A stretch of 14,870 bases of DNA from assembly GCA_011526275.1 (NCBI GenBank), contig WTJP01000033.1:1-14870 (forward strand). The letters run 5' to 3'. This DNA comes from Candidatus Arcticimaribacter sp. Its GTDB lineage: Bacteria > Bacteroidota > Bacteroidia > Flavobacteriales > Flavobacteriaceae. The notes under the pieces are model-generated. The model had not been told where the DNA came from, did no database searches, and saw only the letters and a program-made list of their open reading frames with translations. Shown here piece by piece: positions 1 through 7,266 of the stretch. Position 1 is the stretch's first letter; the number at the start of each line of letters is the position of its first letter. The position numbers were made by a program, and so were the translations under genes.

Positions 1-1568
1 ATACTTCCTCCATTGGTTCGCAAATCGATACTGCGATTGGTCGCAAAAAGGGATTGATTTTCAGCAAAAATATTGGCTGCCTTTCGGCCTTGCCCCATGG
101 AGAAACGCAAAGCAGCTCTTTCCCAAGGCGTATAGCGTACATGCAAACGCGGGGTGAGAAAAGTACCGAGATTGTTGTGGTGATCTAGGCGCAGTCCTGC
201 AACAATGTTCCAAGCGGCTAAACTGTCAAATGTGTATTCAAAGAAAGCACCAACTACCCGATCTGTTCGTTCAAAATAGCGGTCATCGACCAACTCTTCA
301 TAGCGGTCCCAACTCACATTTAGTCCTGTTTTAAATTTGTTGCGTGTATTGCCGAGAATAGAATTGAATAAAAGATTCCCGAAAAAACTATCGTGTAGAA
401 TATTGTATTGACGCATTCCAAAATAAGCCGCTTGATCGTGGCGGCTGTAGGCCGCTTGAAAACCGAAACTCTGGTACGTCAACAGCGGAAAAACATAACC
501 CGCTTTGACCGATGCATCAAACCGCTGGGTTTGAATCTCACTCCCCCAAAGCGAGGAACTCCCGCGATTCGTAGTTGGATCAAAATCGACGGAACCCGTT
601 TGTTTTTGGTCGTCCAAAAAACGAATACTAGCAAAACTCACCCAGCCTTTTTCAGCATCGGTGTATTGCCAGCGACTCAAAAGATTAACTTGTTTGGCGA
701 GGGGTAAATCTAGGAAGTCATCGTTGTTTTGATCGGTGACAAGCTGTCGTTGGTTCGCGTGTAAATACAAGCCGGTACTCCACTTGGGACTCATTTTTTT
801 GTTCCAATGAAAATTGGCTTCTTGCCTTCCATTAATTGAAGCAAATAAATTGACGAACAAGGGCACATCGGTAAAAGGTTTCTGTAATTCAGTATTGATT
901 TGCCCTGCAATACTTTCGAAACCGTTGGTTACACTACCTGCTCCTTTGGTAATTTGAATACTCTCGATCCAAGTACCTGGAGTATAGGTCAACCCATAGA
1001 TTTGAGATGCCCCGCGCACCGAGGGAATGTTTTCTTCCGTGATCAATAAATAAGGACTCGAAAGCCCCAACATTTTTATTTGCTTGGTTCCTGTTAAGGC
1101 ATCAGAGAAATTAACATCGATGGATGGATTGGTTTCAAAACTTTCCGACAAATTACAGCAGGCTGCTTTAAGCAATTCCTCGCTGTTTACTTTCATGATG
1201 TTTTGCGCCTCGAGATAGGATTTCTGTAAGGCTTTTTTACGCTGGGTCAACTCTACTCCCTCCAAACGCTCTCCTTGATCTTCTTTCATAAAGTGAAAGA
1301 TTTTTTTGTCGGATTCGACGGTAAGGGTATCGGTGGTAAAACCAAGGTACTTGAAAACGAGTTGGTTTGTACTTGAAACTCGATCTAGTGTAAATGCACC
1401 CTCCGTATTGGTAACGGTGCCTTCTTGGGTATTTAACCAAAAAACGGCCACCCCTTCTAGCGGGTAGGTTTCATTGTTTTCTTGGACGAGAACTTGTCCG
1501 TTAATCGCGTTTTGTGCAAGCAATGGGGTTGCAAAAACGACACTCAATATAAAGGATAATAATTTCAT
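1..1568 (-). CDS. TonB-dependent outer-membrane receptor (3' end beyond window)
   Basis: Start is the ATG at 1568; the frame stays open to the left edge, giving 522 residues with the end of the beta-barrel missing. Residues 1-18 form a Sec signal peptide (cleavage likely after LLA, before Q19). Residues 22-100 look like a carboxypeptidase-regulatory-like domain (NGQVLVQ, LEGVAVFW, TNTEGAFTLD, FKYLGF). A plug domain follows at about 125-230, with IKMLGLSS, VRGASQIYGL and ITKGAGSVTNGFESIAGQI. The rest alternates aromatic and polar residues as barrel strands do. Receptors of this type pull a scarce ligand across the outer membrane using TonB/ExbBD. An adjacent cysteine pair, C137-C138 in KAACCNLSESF, sits at the start of the plug. 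The upstream neighbours are a Cys/His secreted protein 51 bp away and an HMA-domain membrane protein, so a metal or metal complex is the likely ligand. The family is certain; the ligand is inferred. Confidence 0.93.
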   Translation of the reverse strand, partial: MKLLSFILSVVFATPLLAQNAINGQVLVQENNETYPLEGVAVFWLNTQEGTVTNTEGAFTLDRVSSTNQLVFKYLGFTTDTLTVESDKKIFHFMKEDQGERLEGVELTQRKKALQKSYLEAQNIMKVNSEELLKAACCNLSESFETNPSIDVNFSDALTGTKQIKMLGLSSPYLLITEENIPSVRGASQIYGLTYTPGTWIESIQITKGAGSVTNGFESIAGQINTELQKPFTDVPLFVNLFASINGRQEANFHWNKKMSPKWSTGLYLHANQRQLVTDQNNDDFLDLPLAKQVNLLSRWQYTDAEKGWVSFASIRFLDDQKQTGSVDFDPTTNRGSSSLWGSEIQTQRFDASVKAGYVFPLLTYQSFGFQAAYSRHDQAAYFGMRQYNILHDSFFGNLLFNSILGNTRNKFKTGLNVSWDRYEELVDDRYFERTDRVVGAFFEYTFDSLAAWNIVAGLRLDHHNNLGTFLTPRLHVRYTPWERAALRFSMGQGRKAANIFAENQSLFATNRSIDLRTNGGS

Positions 1569-1619
1569 TGTTTATGGTACTAAAGATGAATACAAAGGGG
1601 CGTTGTCGTTGTATTCGTT

Positions 1620-2018
1620 TTAGCCATAAAATGTGTAAGCGCAATAGAGTTGGTAGTATTTTGCTTTGGGGGGAGGGCGATAGACAGTGAGCGAGGAATT
1701 TTGCTCCTTCAGTCCAATGATAGAAAGGGTTTGGAATTGGGTTTTAACCGTAGTTCCAATGTATAGTTGTTGATCTTGATCGGGTTGTTTTTGATCGTTC
1801 TCGTTTTGTTGTACGATTAAATCATCGTCGCAACAATGTTTAGAAGAAAAATTGAGATGATCATCGACCGGTTTGGGCTTTTCCATCCCACAATTTTCTG
1901 GGGAAAATGCCGAAGAAATCGAGGCTACATGACCACCACAATAGTGCACATTCAATGCCACACCCACCTTGCTGTGCAAGAAGAGGAGAAGTAAGCATAT
2001 AACGCGCAACTGTTTCAT
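1620..2018 (-). CDS. HYC_CC_PP family secreted Cys/His-rich small protein
   Basis: A 132-residue protein whose N terminus (residues 1-21, hydrophobic core CLLLLFLH) looks like a Sec signal peptide, so it probably acts in the periplasm or on the envelope. The three name-giving motifs of the family are present: HYCGGH at 25-30, KHCCDD at 60-65 and YRPPPKAK at 113-120. There is also CGME at 43-46. Clustered Cys and His (H25, C27, H30, C43, H61, C62, C63) suggest binding of a soft metal, but no biochemical role is established as far as I know. It sits between an HMA/MauE-like protein gene (36 bp upstream) and a TonB-dependent receptor gene (51 bp downstream) on the same strand, which supports a shared metal-handling role. 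A near-consensus promoter lies directly upstream at 2044-2075. The middle (about 70-84) is Gln/Asp/Asn-rich and probably disordered. Family identity rests on motif recall; metal binding is inference. Confidence 0.82.
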   Translation of the reverse strand: MKQLRVICLLLLFLHSKVGVALNVHYCGGHVASISSAFSPENCGMEKPKPVDDHLNFSSKHCCDDDLIVQQNENDQKQPDQDQQLYIGTTVKTQFQTLSIIGLKEQNSSLTVYRPPPKAKYYQLYCAYTFYG

Positions 2019-2043
2019 AATATTGATAATCAGAACAAAAATA

Positions 2044-2075
2044 CAAATTTATCTCTAGCCCAGTAGCATTGCAAA
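2044..2075 (-). promoter_or_regulatory. Bacteroidota-type promoter for the HYC_CC_PP / receptor genes
   Basis: On the minus strand, TTTG (2075-2072), a 20-base spacer and TAAATTTG (2051-2044) match the Bacteroidota primary-sigma consensus (TTTG, 19-21 bp, TAnnTTTG) at every fixed base. A second perfect -7 box, TATTTTTG, follows immediately at 2043-2036. The -33 element lies inside the last codons of the HMA/MauE gene. Transcription would begin near 2037, about 20 bases before the ATG at 2018. The downstream two genes can therefore be expressed without the first. Confidence 0.6.
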
Positions 2076-2753
2076 AGCCATGCCTAGCATGATGGTGTTC
2101 TCCACCAAGGTAGCCTCGGTCATGGGTAAATTCAACACTGTACCTAAACAGGCACACTGAATGCTGCTTTTTTTGCGAAGTTGTTGCACAACGCCCAAAG
2201 TGGTGCTCCCAAGGATAAAGACCGTGATCCACAAAGCCAATTCGACTTGCCACGACAACAAAAAGGCGAGGCCAAGAACTGTCTCGATAAACGGATAGAC
2301 CCAACCGTAAACAGGCAAACGTTTAGCGATAGGATCATACTGCTGAAAAGAAGCTGGGAAACCACGGTAATCCAACAGTTTAAAAAAGGAAAACACAATG
2401 TAAAAAAGCCCCATAAAATATTGCATAAAGACGGCAATATCCTGCCCACGTGATAACAAGAAACTCCCAGCAATTACATAACCAAATATGAGAAATAAAG
2501 GGCGTAACTGTTTCCACTTCGAATCGGCTGGTGGTGTAGAACTGTTTTCGTTCAAATTATCCACCGTATATTTTTCACCTAAAACCGCTGATATGGAAGC
2601 GACGTCAAGAATTTCTTTAGTTTCAAATTCGGCAGAAGCTTGTTCTAAACTCACCGAAACCTTAGAGACTCCCGCCATAGTAGCTAATTTTTCCTCCACC
2701 CCTTTGCGGCAGCCTTGACAGGTCATTCCCAATATTTGTATCGCTTGTTTCAT
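2055..2753 (-). CDS. HMA metal-binding domain fused to MauE/DoxX-like membrane protein
   Basis: A 232-residue fusion. Residues 1-66 form a heavy-metal-associated domain with the ligand motif GMTCQGC (C12, C15) and the VSKVSVSLEQASAEF strand pattern of copper chaperones and P-type ATPase N-domains. A short Asn/Ser/Pro linker (about 67-80) leads to a membrane part with four or five hydrophobic segments, near 84-100, 109-128, 150-167, 171-189 and 215-231, as in MauE/DoxX-like proteins. Between the last two lies QCACLGTVLNLPMT (199-212), with cysteines C200 and C202. There is no signal peptide ahead of the HMA domain, so it should face the cytosol. This is not a P-type ATPase: no DKTGT or ATP-binding region is present. 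With the HYC_CC_PP protein and TonB receptor downstream, a plausible role is moving or sensing a metal at the inner membrane. Whether it transports the metal, handles thiols as MauE relatives do, or both, is open. Confidence 0.85.
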   Translation of the reverse strand: MKQAIQILGMTCQGCRKGVEEKLATMAGVSKVSVSLEQASAEFETKEILDVASISAVLGEKYTVDNLNENSSTPPADSKWKQLRPLFLIFGYVIAGSFLLSRGQDIAVFMQYFMGLFYIVFSFFKLLDYRGFPASFQQYDPIAKRLPVYGWVYPFIETVLGLAFLLSWQVELALWITVFILGSTTLGVVQQLRKKSSIQCACLGTVLNLPMTEATLVENTIMLGMAFAMLLG

Positions 2754-2790
2754 GGAGTAAAAGTAAGGTGTTTTTTGTTAGGAAGTAGTG

Positions 2791-2820
2791 CATAAATAAA
2801 TGAGGTTTAAGCCCACTCAA
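2791..2820 (-). promoter_or_regulatory. Candidate promoter of the HMA/MauE gene
   Basis: On the minus strand, TTG (2820-2818), a 19-base spacer and TATTTATG (2798-2791) fit the Bacteroidota promoter pattern with one mismatch in the -7 box. The start of transcription would fall near 2784, about 30 bases ahead of the ATG at 2753. It lies in the 102-base divergent gap shared with the sulfoxide reductase gene. Confidence 0.4.
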
Positions 2821-2836
2821 TCGGCGCTTAATTCAT

Positions 2837-2844
2837 TATTTTTG
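2837..2844 (+). promoter_or_regulatory. Candidate -7 box upstream of the fRMsr gene
   Basis: TATTTTTG matches the Bacteroidota -7 consensus TAnnTTTG exactly, but I see no TTG or TTTG at the expected 19-21 bases upstream. If used, transcription would begin near 2850, only a few bases ahead of the GTG at 2856. The message would be almost leaderless. Confidence 0.33.
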
Positions 2845-2855
2845 AAAAAAATTTC

Positions 2856-3317
2856 GTGGTCGATTATTCCGCCCTTTTAGCGCACTGTAAAGAATTAATA
2901 ACATCAACTTCTAAGGAACGTTATGCTAGCATGGAGGAAGTATGTGTTTACCTACAAAAAGAAGTGGCACACTACGACTGGGTAGGATTCTACATGGCCA
3001 ATCACGAAGCCCAAACACTTCACCTCAAGGCCTTCGCAGGCATCCCTACCGACCATACGGTCATTCCTTTTGGCAAAGGAATTTGCGGGCAGGTGGCTGT
3101 TTCAAACGAAAACTTTTTGGTCGATGATGTCAGTGCTCAAGACAATTACATCGCCTGTGATATTCACGTCAAATCAGAAATCGTTATTCCGCTCTTTGTC
3201 CAAGGAAAAAACATGGGGCAAATTGATATCGATTCCAATAAAATAAATGCCTTCTCGACGGAAGATGCGCAGTTTCTAGAACAACTCAATGCGGCGATAG
3301 CCGAACAACTATTTTAA
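2856..3317 (+). CDS. msrC: Free methionine-(R)-sulfoxide reductase, GAF domain
   Basis: A 153-residue, single GAF-domain protein that reduces free methionine-(R)-sulfoxide in the cytosol, repairing oxidised methionine. The fold is covered by DWVGFYM (41-47), IPFGKGICG (70-78), IACD (99-102), SEIVIPL (107-113) and GQIDIDS (121-127). By alignment from memory to E. coli fRMsr (YebR), C101 equals catalytic C118, C77 equals C94, and substrate residues E108, D124 and D126 equal E125, D141 and D143 with identical spacing. The position of E. coli C84 is a histidine here (H67), so one of the three redox cysteines is missing. The start is GTG: the frame is closed by TAA at 2829 and the first in-frame ATG (2931) would remove a helix, so GTG is preferred. 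purH begins 11 bases downstream, suggesting co-transcription. Confidence 0.9.
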   Translation: MVDYSALLAHCKELITSTSKERYASMEEVCVYLQKEVAHYDWVGFYMANHEAQTLHLKAFAGIPTDHTVIPFGKGICGQVAVSNENFLVDDVSAQDNYIACDIHVKSEIVIPLFVQGKNMGQIDIDSNKINAFSTEDAQFLEQLNAAIAEQLF

Positions 3318-3328
3318 TTTCAGCTTAA

Positions 3329-4864
3329 ATGAACACCTCACTAAAAATCACTTCAGCCCTAATTTCAGTTTTTGATAAAGAAGGCTTAGGCCCCATTGTA
3401 GAAGAACTCAACAAACAAGGCGTTACAATATATTCTACAGGAGGAACCGAAAAGTTTATTCGCGACCTTGGCATCGAAGTGATTGCCGTGGAAGACATCA
3501 CCTCCTACCCTTCGATTTTGGGTGGTCGTGTTAAAACCTTACACCCAAAAGTTTTTGGGGGAATACTCAACAGGCAAAACACCCCTTCCGACCAAGAGGA
3601 ATTAGCACAATATGACATCCCGCAAATCGACCTAGTGATCGTGGATTTATATCCTTTTGAGAAAACAGTGGCTTCGGGGGCGAGTGAACAAGACATCATT
3701 GAAAAAATTGATATCGGTGGAATTTCCCTTATTCGTGCGGCGGCCAAAAACTTTGCCGATGTATTATGTGTTTCTGACAAAAACGATTATAAAGAAGTTC
3801 TCGATCTTCTCATTTCGTCTAAAGGGGCACCAAACCGTGAGGATCGAAAGCGTTTTGCTACCAAGGCATTCCAAATTTCATCGCATTACGACAGTGCCAT
3901 TTTCAATTATTTCAACAACGACACCCAAGCTTCTAGCGCTTTAAAATTGAGCCAACAAGAAGCAAAGCGTTTGCGTTATGGTGAAAACCCACACCAAGAA
4001 GGAACCTTCTATGGTGCATTAAACGACTTACTCGAGCAGGTACACGGGAAAGAAGTTTCTTATAATAATCTACTCGATATTGATGCCGCAGTAAACCTGA
4101 TGCTAGAATTTTACAGTGACGCACCCACTTTTGCTATCTTAAAGCACAACAACGCTTGTGGCTTTGCAACCCGAGATCAACTTGTTGATGCTTATGAAGC
4201 TGCCTTGGCGGGAGACCCTGTTTCTGCTTTTGGAGGTGTTTTAATCGCCAACAAAACCATCGACCTTGCAACAGCAGAAAAAATCAACGAGCTGTTCTGC
4301 GAAGTGGTTATTGCACCAGCCTATAATGAAGCAGCACTAGAATTACTAAAAAGCAAGAAAAACCGCATCTTGTTAATTCAAAAAGAAGCACAACTCGAAG
4401 ACAAAACCATTCGCACTTGCTTGAATGGGTATCTTGTGCAAGACCGCGACAATGTGACCGATGCAGAGGAACACCTTTCCACAGCAACAGAAATCGCTCC
4501 TACGAGCGAAGAAATAGAGGATCTCCTTTTTGCGTCAAAGATTTGCAAACACACCAAATCGAACACCATTGTTTTGGTTAAGAATGGACAACTCCTCGCC
4601 TCGGGTACAGGACAAACTTCTCGGGTTGATGCACTGCGACAAGCGATTGAAAAAGCAACGAGTTTTGGTTTCGATCTCAACGGAGCGGTCATGGCTAGCG
4701 ATGCCTTCTTCCCTTTCCCAGATTGTGTTGAAATTGCATACAACGCAGGGGTACGTTCTGTCATCCAACCTGGAGGGTCGATCAAAGATCAATTGTCTAT
4801 AGATTATTGCAACGCTCAAAAGATGTCTATGGTATTCACAGGAATCCGTCACTTTAAACATTAA
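3329..4864 (+). CDS. purH: Bifunctional AICAR transformylase / IMP cyclohydrolase
   Basis: A 511-residue cytosolic enzyme catalysing the last two steps of purine synthesis: formyl transfer from 10-formyl-tetrahydrofolate to AICAR, then ring closure to IMP. The N-terminal MGS-like cyclohydrolase domain (about 7-150) carries ISVFDKEGL (12-20), STGGT (36-40) and GGRVKTLHPK (65-74). The transformylase part begins near 210 with LRYGENPHQ (215-223). It has the catalytic pair K272-H273 in LKHNNACGFA, followed by DPVSAFGG (296-303), IQPGGSIKD (479-487) and the typical end TGIRHFKH. Length and all motifs are normal for a full-length enzyme. It lies just downstream of the fRMsr gene and 44 bases before mreB. 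No terminator separates it from mreB, so read-through into the cell-shape operon is possible. Confidence 0.98.
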   Translation: MNTSLKITSALISVFDKEGLGPIVEELNKQGVTIYSTGGTEKFIRDLGIEVIAVEDITSYPSILGGRVKTLHPKVFGGILNRQNTPSDQEELAQYDIPQIDLVIVDLYPFEKTVASGASEQDIIEKIDIGGISLIRAAAKNFADVLCVSDKNDYKEVLDLLISSKGAPNREDRKRFATKAFQISSHYDSAIFNYFNNDTQASSALKLSQQEAKRLRYGENPHQEGTFYGALNDLLEQVHGKEVSYNNLLDIDAAVNLMLEFYSDAPTFAILKHNNACGFATRDQLVDAYEAALAGDPVSAFGGVLIANKTIDLATAEKINELFCEVVIAPAYNEAALELLKSKKNRILLIQKEAQLEDKTIRTCLNGYLVQDRDNVTDAEEHLSTATEIAPTSEEIEDLLFASKICKHTKSNTIVLVKNGQLLASGTGQTSRVDALRQAIEKATSFGFDLNGAVMASDAFFPFPDCVEIAYNAGVRSVIQPGGSIKDQLSIDYCNAQKMSMVFTGIRHFKH

Positions 4865-4871
4865 TTTTTCT

Positions 4872-4879
4872 TAACTTTG
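4872..4879 (+). promoter_or_regulatory. Candidate -7 box for the mre operon
   Basis: TAACTTTG in the purH-mreB gap matches TAnnTTTG exactly and would start transcription near 4886, about 23 bases before the mreB ATG. The expected -33 region (about 4849-4853) holds no TTG, so the site is only moderately supported. It would let the elongasome operon be expressed apart from purH. Confidence 0.4.
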
Positions 4880-4908
4880 AGAAACGGCATTAATTACAGG
4901 CGAATTAC

Positions 4909-5937
4909 ATGGGATTTTTTGACTTTCTAACCGAGGAAATCGCGATAGATTTAGGAACAGCAAACACGCTAATCATTCACAAAGACAAGGTGGTGGTGGA
5001 CAGCCCGTCTATTGTAGCCATGGACCGGTCGAGCAATAAAGTTATTGCCATTGGTCAGGAAGCCAGCATGATGCAAGGGAAAACCCACGAAAACATCAAA
5101 ACCATCCGTCCGCTTAAAGACGGGGTTATTGCCGACTTTAATGCCTCGGAGCAAATGATTAGTATGCTCATTAAGAGTGTACCTACCTTAAAACGCAGAC
5201 TGGTTACCCCTTCCCTTAAAATGGTTATTTGTATCCCCTCTGGTATCACCGAGGTGGAGATGCGCGCCGTGCGCGAATCGGCTGAACGTGTGAATGGGAA
5301 AGAAGTATACCTCATCCACGAACCCATGGCTGCGGCTATCGGTATTGGTATCGACATCAAACAGCCCAAAGGAAACATGATTGTTGATATAGGGGGTGGT
5401 ACTACAGAAATTGCAGTAATTGCCCTTTCTGGGATTGTTTGTGACAAATCTGTGAAAATTGCAGGAGACGTTTTCACCAACGACATCGTCTATTATATGC
5501 GTCGTCAACACAACCTCTACGTGGGAGAACGCACTGCTGAAAAGATAAAGATCAACATCGGTGCAGCTCTAGAAGACCTTGAAAATCCACCGGAGGAAAT
5601 GTCTGTTCAAGGGCGCGATTTGCTTACAGGAAAACCAAAGCAAGCCATGGTTTCTCACCGTGAAGTAGCCCGTGCATTGGATAAATCCATTTTGCGTATC
5701 GAAGATGCCATCATGGAAGCACTATCGCAAACTCCTCCTGAATTAGCTGCTGATATTTACAATACAGGGATTTATCTCGCTGGAGGTGGATCAATGCTTC
5801 GCGGCTTAGACAAGCGTATCTCCCTCAAAACCGATCTACCGGTTTATATCGCCGAAGATCCACTGCAAGCTGTTGTTCGAGGTACAGGAATCGCACTGAA
5901 AAACATCGACCGTTTTAGAACGATTTTGCTTAAATAG
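4909..5937 (+). CDS. mreB: Rod shape-determining actin homologue MreB
   Basis: A 342-residue bacterial actin that polymerises on the inner face of the cytoplasmic membrane and positions the lateral wall machinery. The amphipathic N terminus (MGFFDFL) is the usual membrane anchor. The nucleotide pocket is formed by phosphate-1 DLGTANT (14-20), HEPMAAAIG (137-145), phosphate-2 VDIGGGTTE (159-167), the EKIKINIG helix (211-218) and the adenosine motif AGGGSMLRG (291-299). Length is typical. It is the first gene of mreB-mreC-mreD-mrdA-rodA, with mreC starting 7 bases after its stop. No unusual residue is visible. Confidence 0.98.
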   Translation: MGFFDFLTEEIAIDLGTANTLIIHKDKVVVDSPSIVAMDRSSNKVIAIGQEASMMQGKTHENIKTIRPLKDGVIADFNASEQMISMLIKSVPTLKRRLVTPSLKMVICIPSGITEVEMRAVRESAERVNGKEVYLIHEPMAAAIGIGIDIKQPKGNMIVDIGGGTTEIAVIALSGIVCDKSVKIAGDVFTNDIVYYMRRQHNLYVGERTAEKIKINIGAALEDLENPPEEMSVQGRDLLTGKPKQAMVSHREVARALDKSILRIEDAIMEALSQTPPELAADIYNTGIYLAGGGSMLRGLDKRISLKTDLPVYIAEDPLQAVVRGTGIALKNIDRFRTILLK

Positions 5938-5944
5938 GTAGTCT

Positions 5945-6766
5945 ATGCAATGGGTTTTAAATGCCATCATTCGCTATAAAAACTTCCTGCTCTTCCTCTT
6001 TTTATTTACTCTAGGCTTACTCTTTTCTGGAAGTCAAAGTGCCTACCACAAAAGCCAATTGGCCAAAAGCAGCCTCTTTGTTTCTGGAGCAATTCACCAA
6101 CCCTTTGACAATTTAAAAAGCTACTTGGATTTGGTGGAAGAGAATGCACAGCTTGCCCAAGAAAATAACACTCTTAAAAATCTTGTCCTCGAGAAATTCA
6201 ACAAGGCCGAGATACTCGCTTTGGAAGAAGAAAATTTAGCTGGGCCCAACTACTGGTCCATTCCGGCAAAGATTATACGCAATAGTTTTACGCAAGCGCG
6301 AAACATCATCCTCATCGACAAAGGAAAAAGCGATGGGATTACCCAAGAAATGGGCGTGATTGGGCCTAAGGGCATCATCGGGATTGTCAATCAAACCAGC
6401 AATGGATATGCTAGTGTGTTGTCCATTTTAAATCAAGACATAAAAATCAACGCCAAGTTCAAAAACTCCAATGTCTTTGGTTCACTGTTTTGGACGGGAG
6501 AATCTCCCAATGAAATGGAATTGGCTGATATATCGGTGATCAATCCGGTACAAGTAGGCGACACCCTAGTTACTGGAGGGATGTCTTCTTATTTTCCTGA
6601 AGGCATTATTATTGGTAAAGTCAACACCGTTGAACGCCCAAACAATGGCGGATACTATTCCATTACCGTAGAGCTCATCAACAATATGACCGATCTCAAT
6701 TATGTTTATGTGATTGGGAATAGAAATAGAGAAGAAATCATTGAACTGTTAGAACGCACCCCATGA
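5945..6766 (+). CDS. mreC: Rod shape-determining protein MreC
   Basis: A 273-residue bitopic inner-membrane protein. There is a short cytosolic start, one transmembrane helix at about 12-28, then a periplasmic coiled coil (about 55-97, rich in Glu, Asn and Leu). The family's beta-rich domain follows: IPAKIIRNS (106-114), LIDKGKSDGI (123-132), VIGPKGIIGIV (138-148), VGDTLVTGG (204-212) and FPEGIIIGKV (217-226). MreC forms a periplasmic scaffold that binds and activates PBP2-RodA and links them to MreB. The ATG lies 7 bases after mreB, and the stop overlaps the mreD start by 4 bases (ATGA), suggesting coupled translation. Length is at the short end of the family but all parts are present. Confidence 0.96.
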   Translation: MQWVLNAIIRYKNFLLFLFLFTLGLLFSGSQSAYHKSQLAKSSLFVSGAIHQPFDNLKSYLDLVEENAQLAQENNTLKNLVLEKFNKAEILALEEENLAGPNYWSIPAKIIRNSFTQARNIILIDKGKSDGITQEMGVIGPKGIIGIVNQTSNGYASVLSILNQDIKINAKFKNSNVFGSLFWTGESPNEMELADISVINPVQVGDTLVTGGMSSYFPEGIIIGKVNTVERPNNGGYYSITVELINNMTDLNYVYVIGNRNREEIIELLERTP

Positions 6767-7266
6767 TACAGTATTACACTCGCTTCTTTACGATTGCCTT
6801 TTTGCTCCTCCTTTTTCAGGTATTGGTGTTTGATCATGTAGACTTGTTTGGTTTTAGTGACCCCGCCGTTTATTTGGTTATTCTAATCACCTATCGTCTC
6901 ACACAAGATCAATTCGGCTTTATCTTTTTGGGCTTTGCAACAGGATTTTTATTGGATTTACTGACCCAAACTGCTGGTGCGCACACCATCGCCTGTGTAA
7001 GCATCGCCTTTATGCGACCCTTGATTTCCCGTTTTGCTTTAGGAGCAAATTACGACCAACCCAACGCCATGTTTACGGGTACGTTGTGGACCAACCGAAT
7101 GTTGTACCTCTTCCTCATGATCATTATCCACCAGTTCATCTTCACTTTGGTGGCTTATTTTAGTCTGGCTCATTTTGGCATCATTTTCAAACAGACCTTG
7201 ACCAATTCCCTAATTAGCTTTATTTTAATTGCAACAACCATTAATCTATTGCAACCCAGAAAATGA
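6763..7266 (+). CDS. mreD: Rod shape-determining protein MreD
   Basis: A 167-residue, very hydrophobic protein with about five transmembrane helices, near 8-25, 34-50, 53-72, 105-130 and 145-162. The segment FGFIFLGFATGFLLDLLTQTAGAH (about 51-74) resembles the MreD family pattern of a glycine-rich helix followed by a conserved Asp. MreD sits in the inner membrane with MreC and helps assemble the elongasome. The call rests on membrane topology, length and position between mreC and the PBP2 gene, because MreD sequences diverge strongly. It overlaps both neighbours by 4 bases (ATGA), so its expression is tied to theirs. Confidence 0.93.
   Translation: MIQYYTRFFTIAFLLLLFQVLVFDHVDLFGFSDPAVYLVILITYRLTQDQFGFIFLGFATGFLLDLLTQTAGAHTIACVSIAFMRPLISRFALGANYDQPNAMFTGTLWTNRMLYLFLMIIIHQFIFTLVAYFSLAHFGIIFKQTLTNSLISFILIATTINLLQPRK

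Noticed and set aside
408..707. 99-codon plus-strand open frame
   Set aside because: It lies wholly within the TonB receptor gene on the other strand, whose translation shows clear family blocks; this frame shows none.
1861..2304. 147-codon minus-strand open frame spanning the HYC_CC_PP / HMA-MauE junction
   Set aside because: It runs across two well-supported genes in a different frame, has no recognisable domain, and would overlap both signal peptide and membrane coding regions.
2758..2765. TACTTTTA as a -7 box for the HMA/MauE gene
   Set aside because: It is one mismatch from consensus but only 4 bases from the ATG and has no -33 element; the site at 2791-2820 fits better.
4378..4785. 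135-codon minus-strand open frame
   Set aside because: Antisense shadow of purH, overlapping its catalytic domain.
5055..5486. 143-codon minus-strand open frame
   Set aside because: Antisense shadow of mreB; composition follows the mreB codons and no motif is present.
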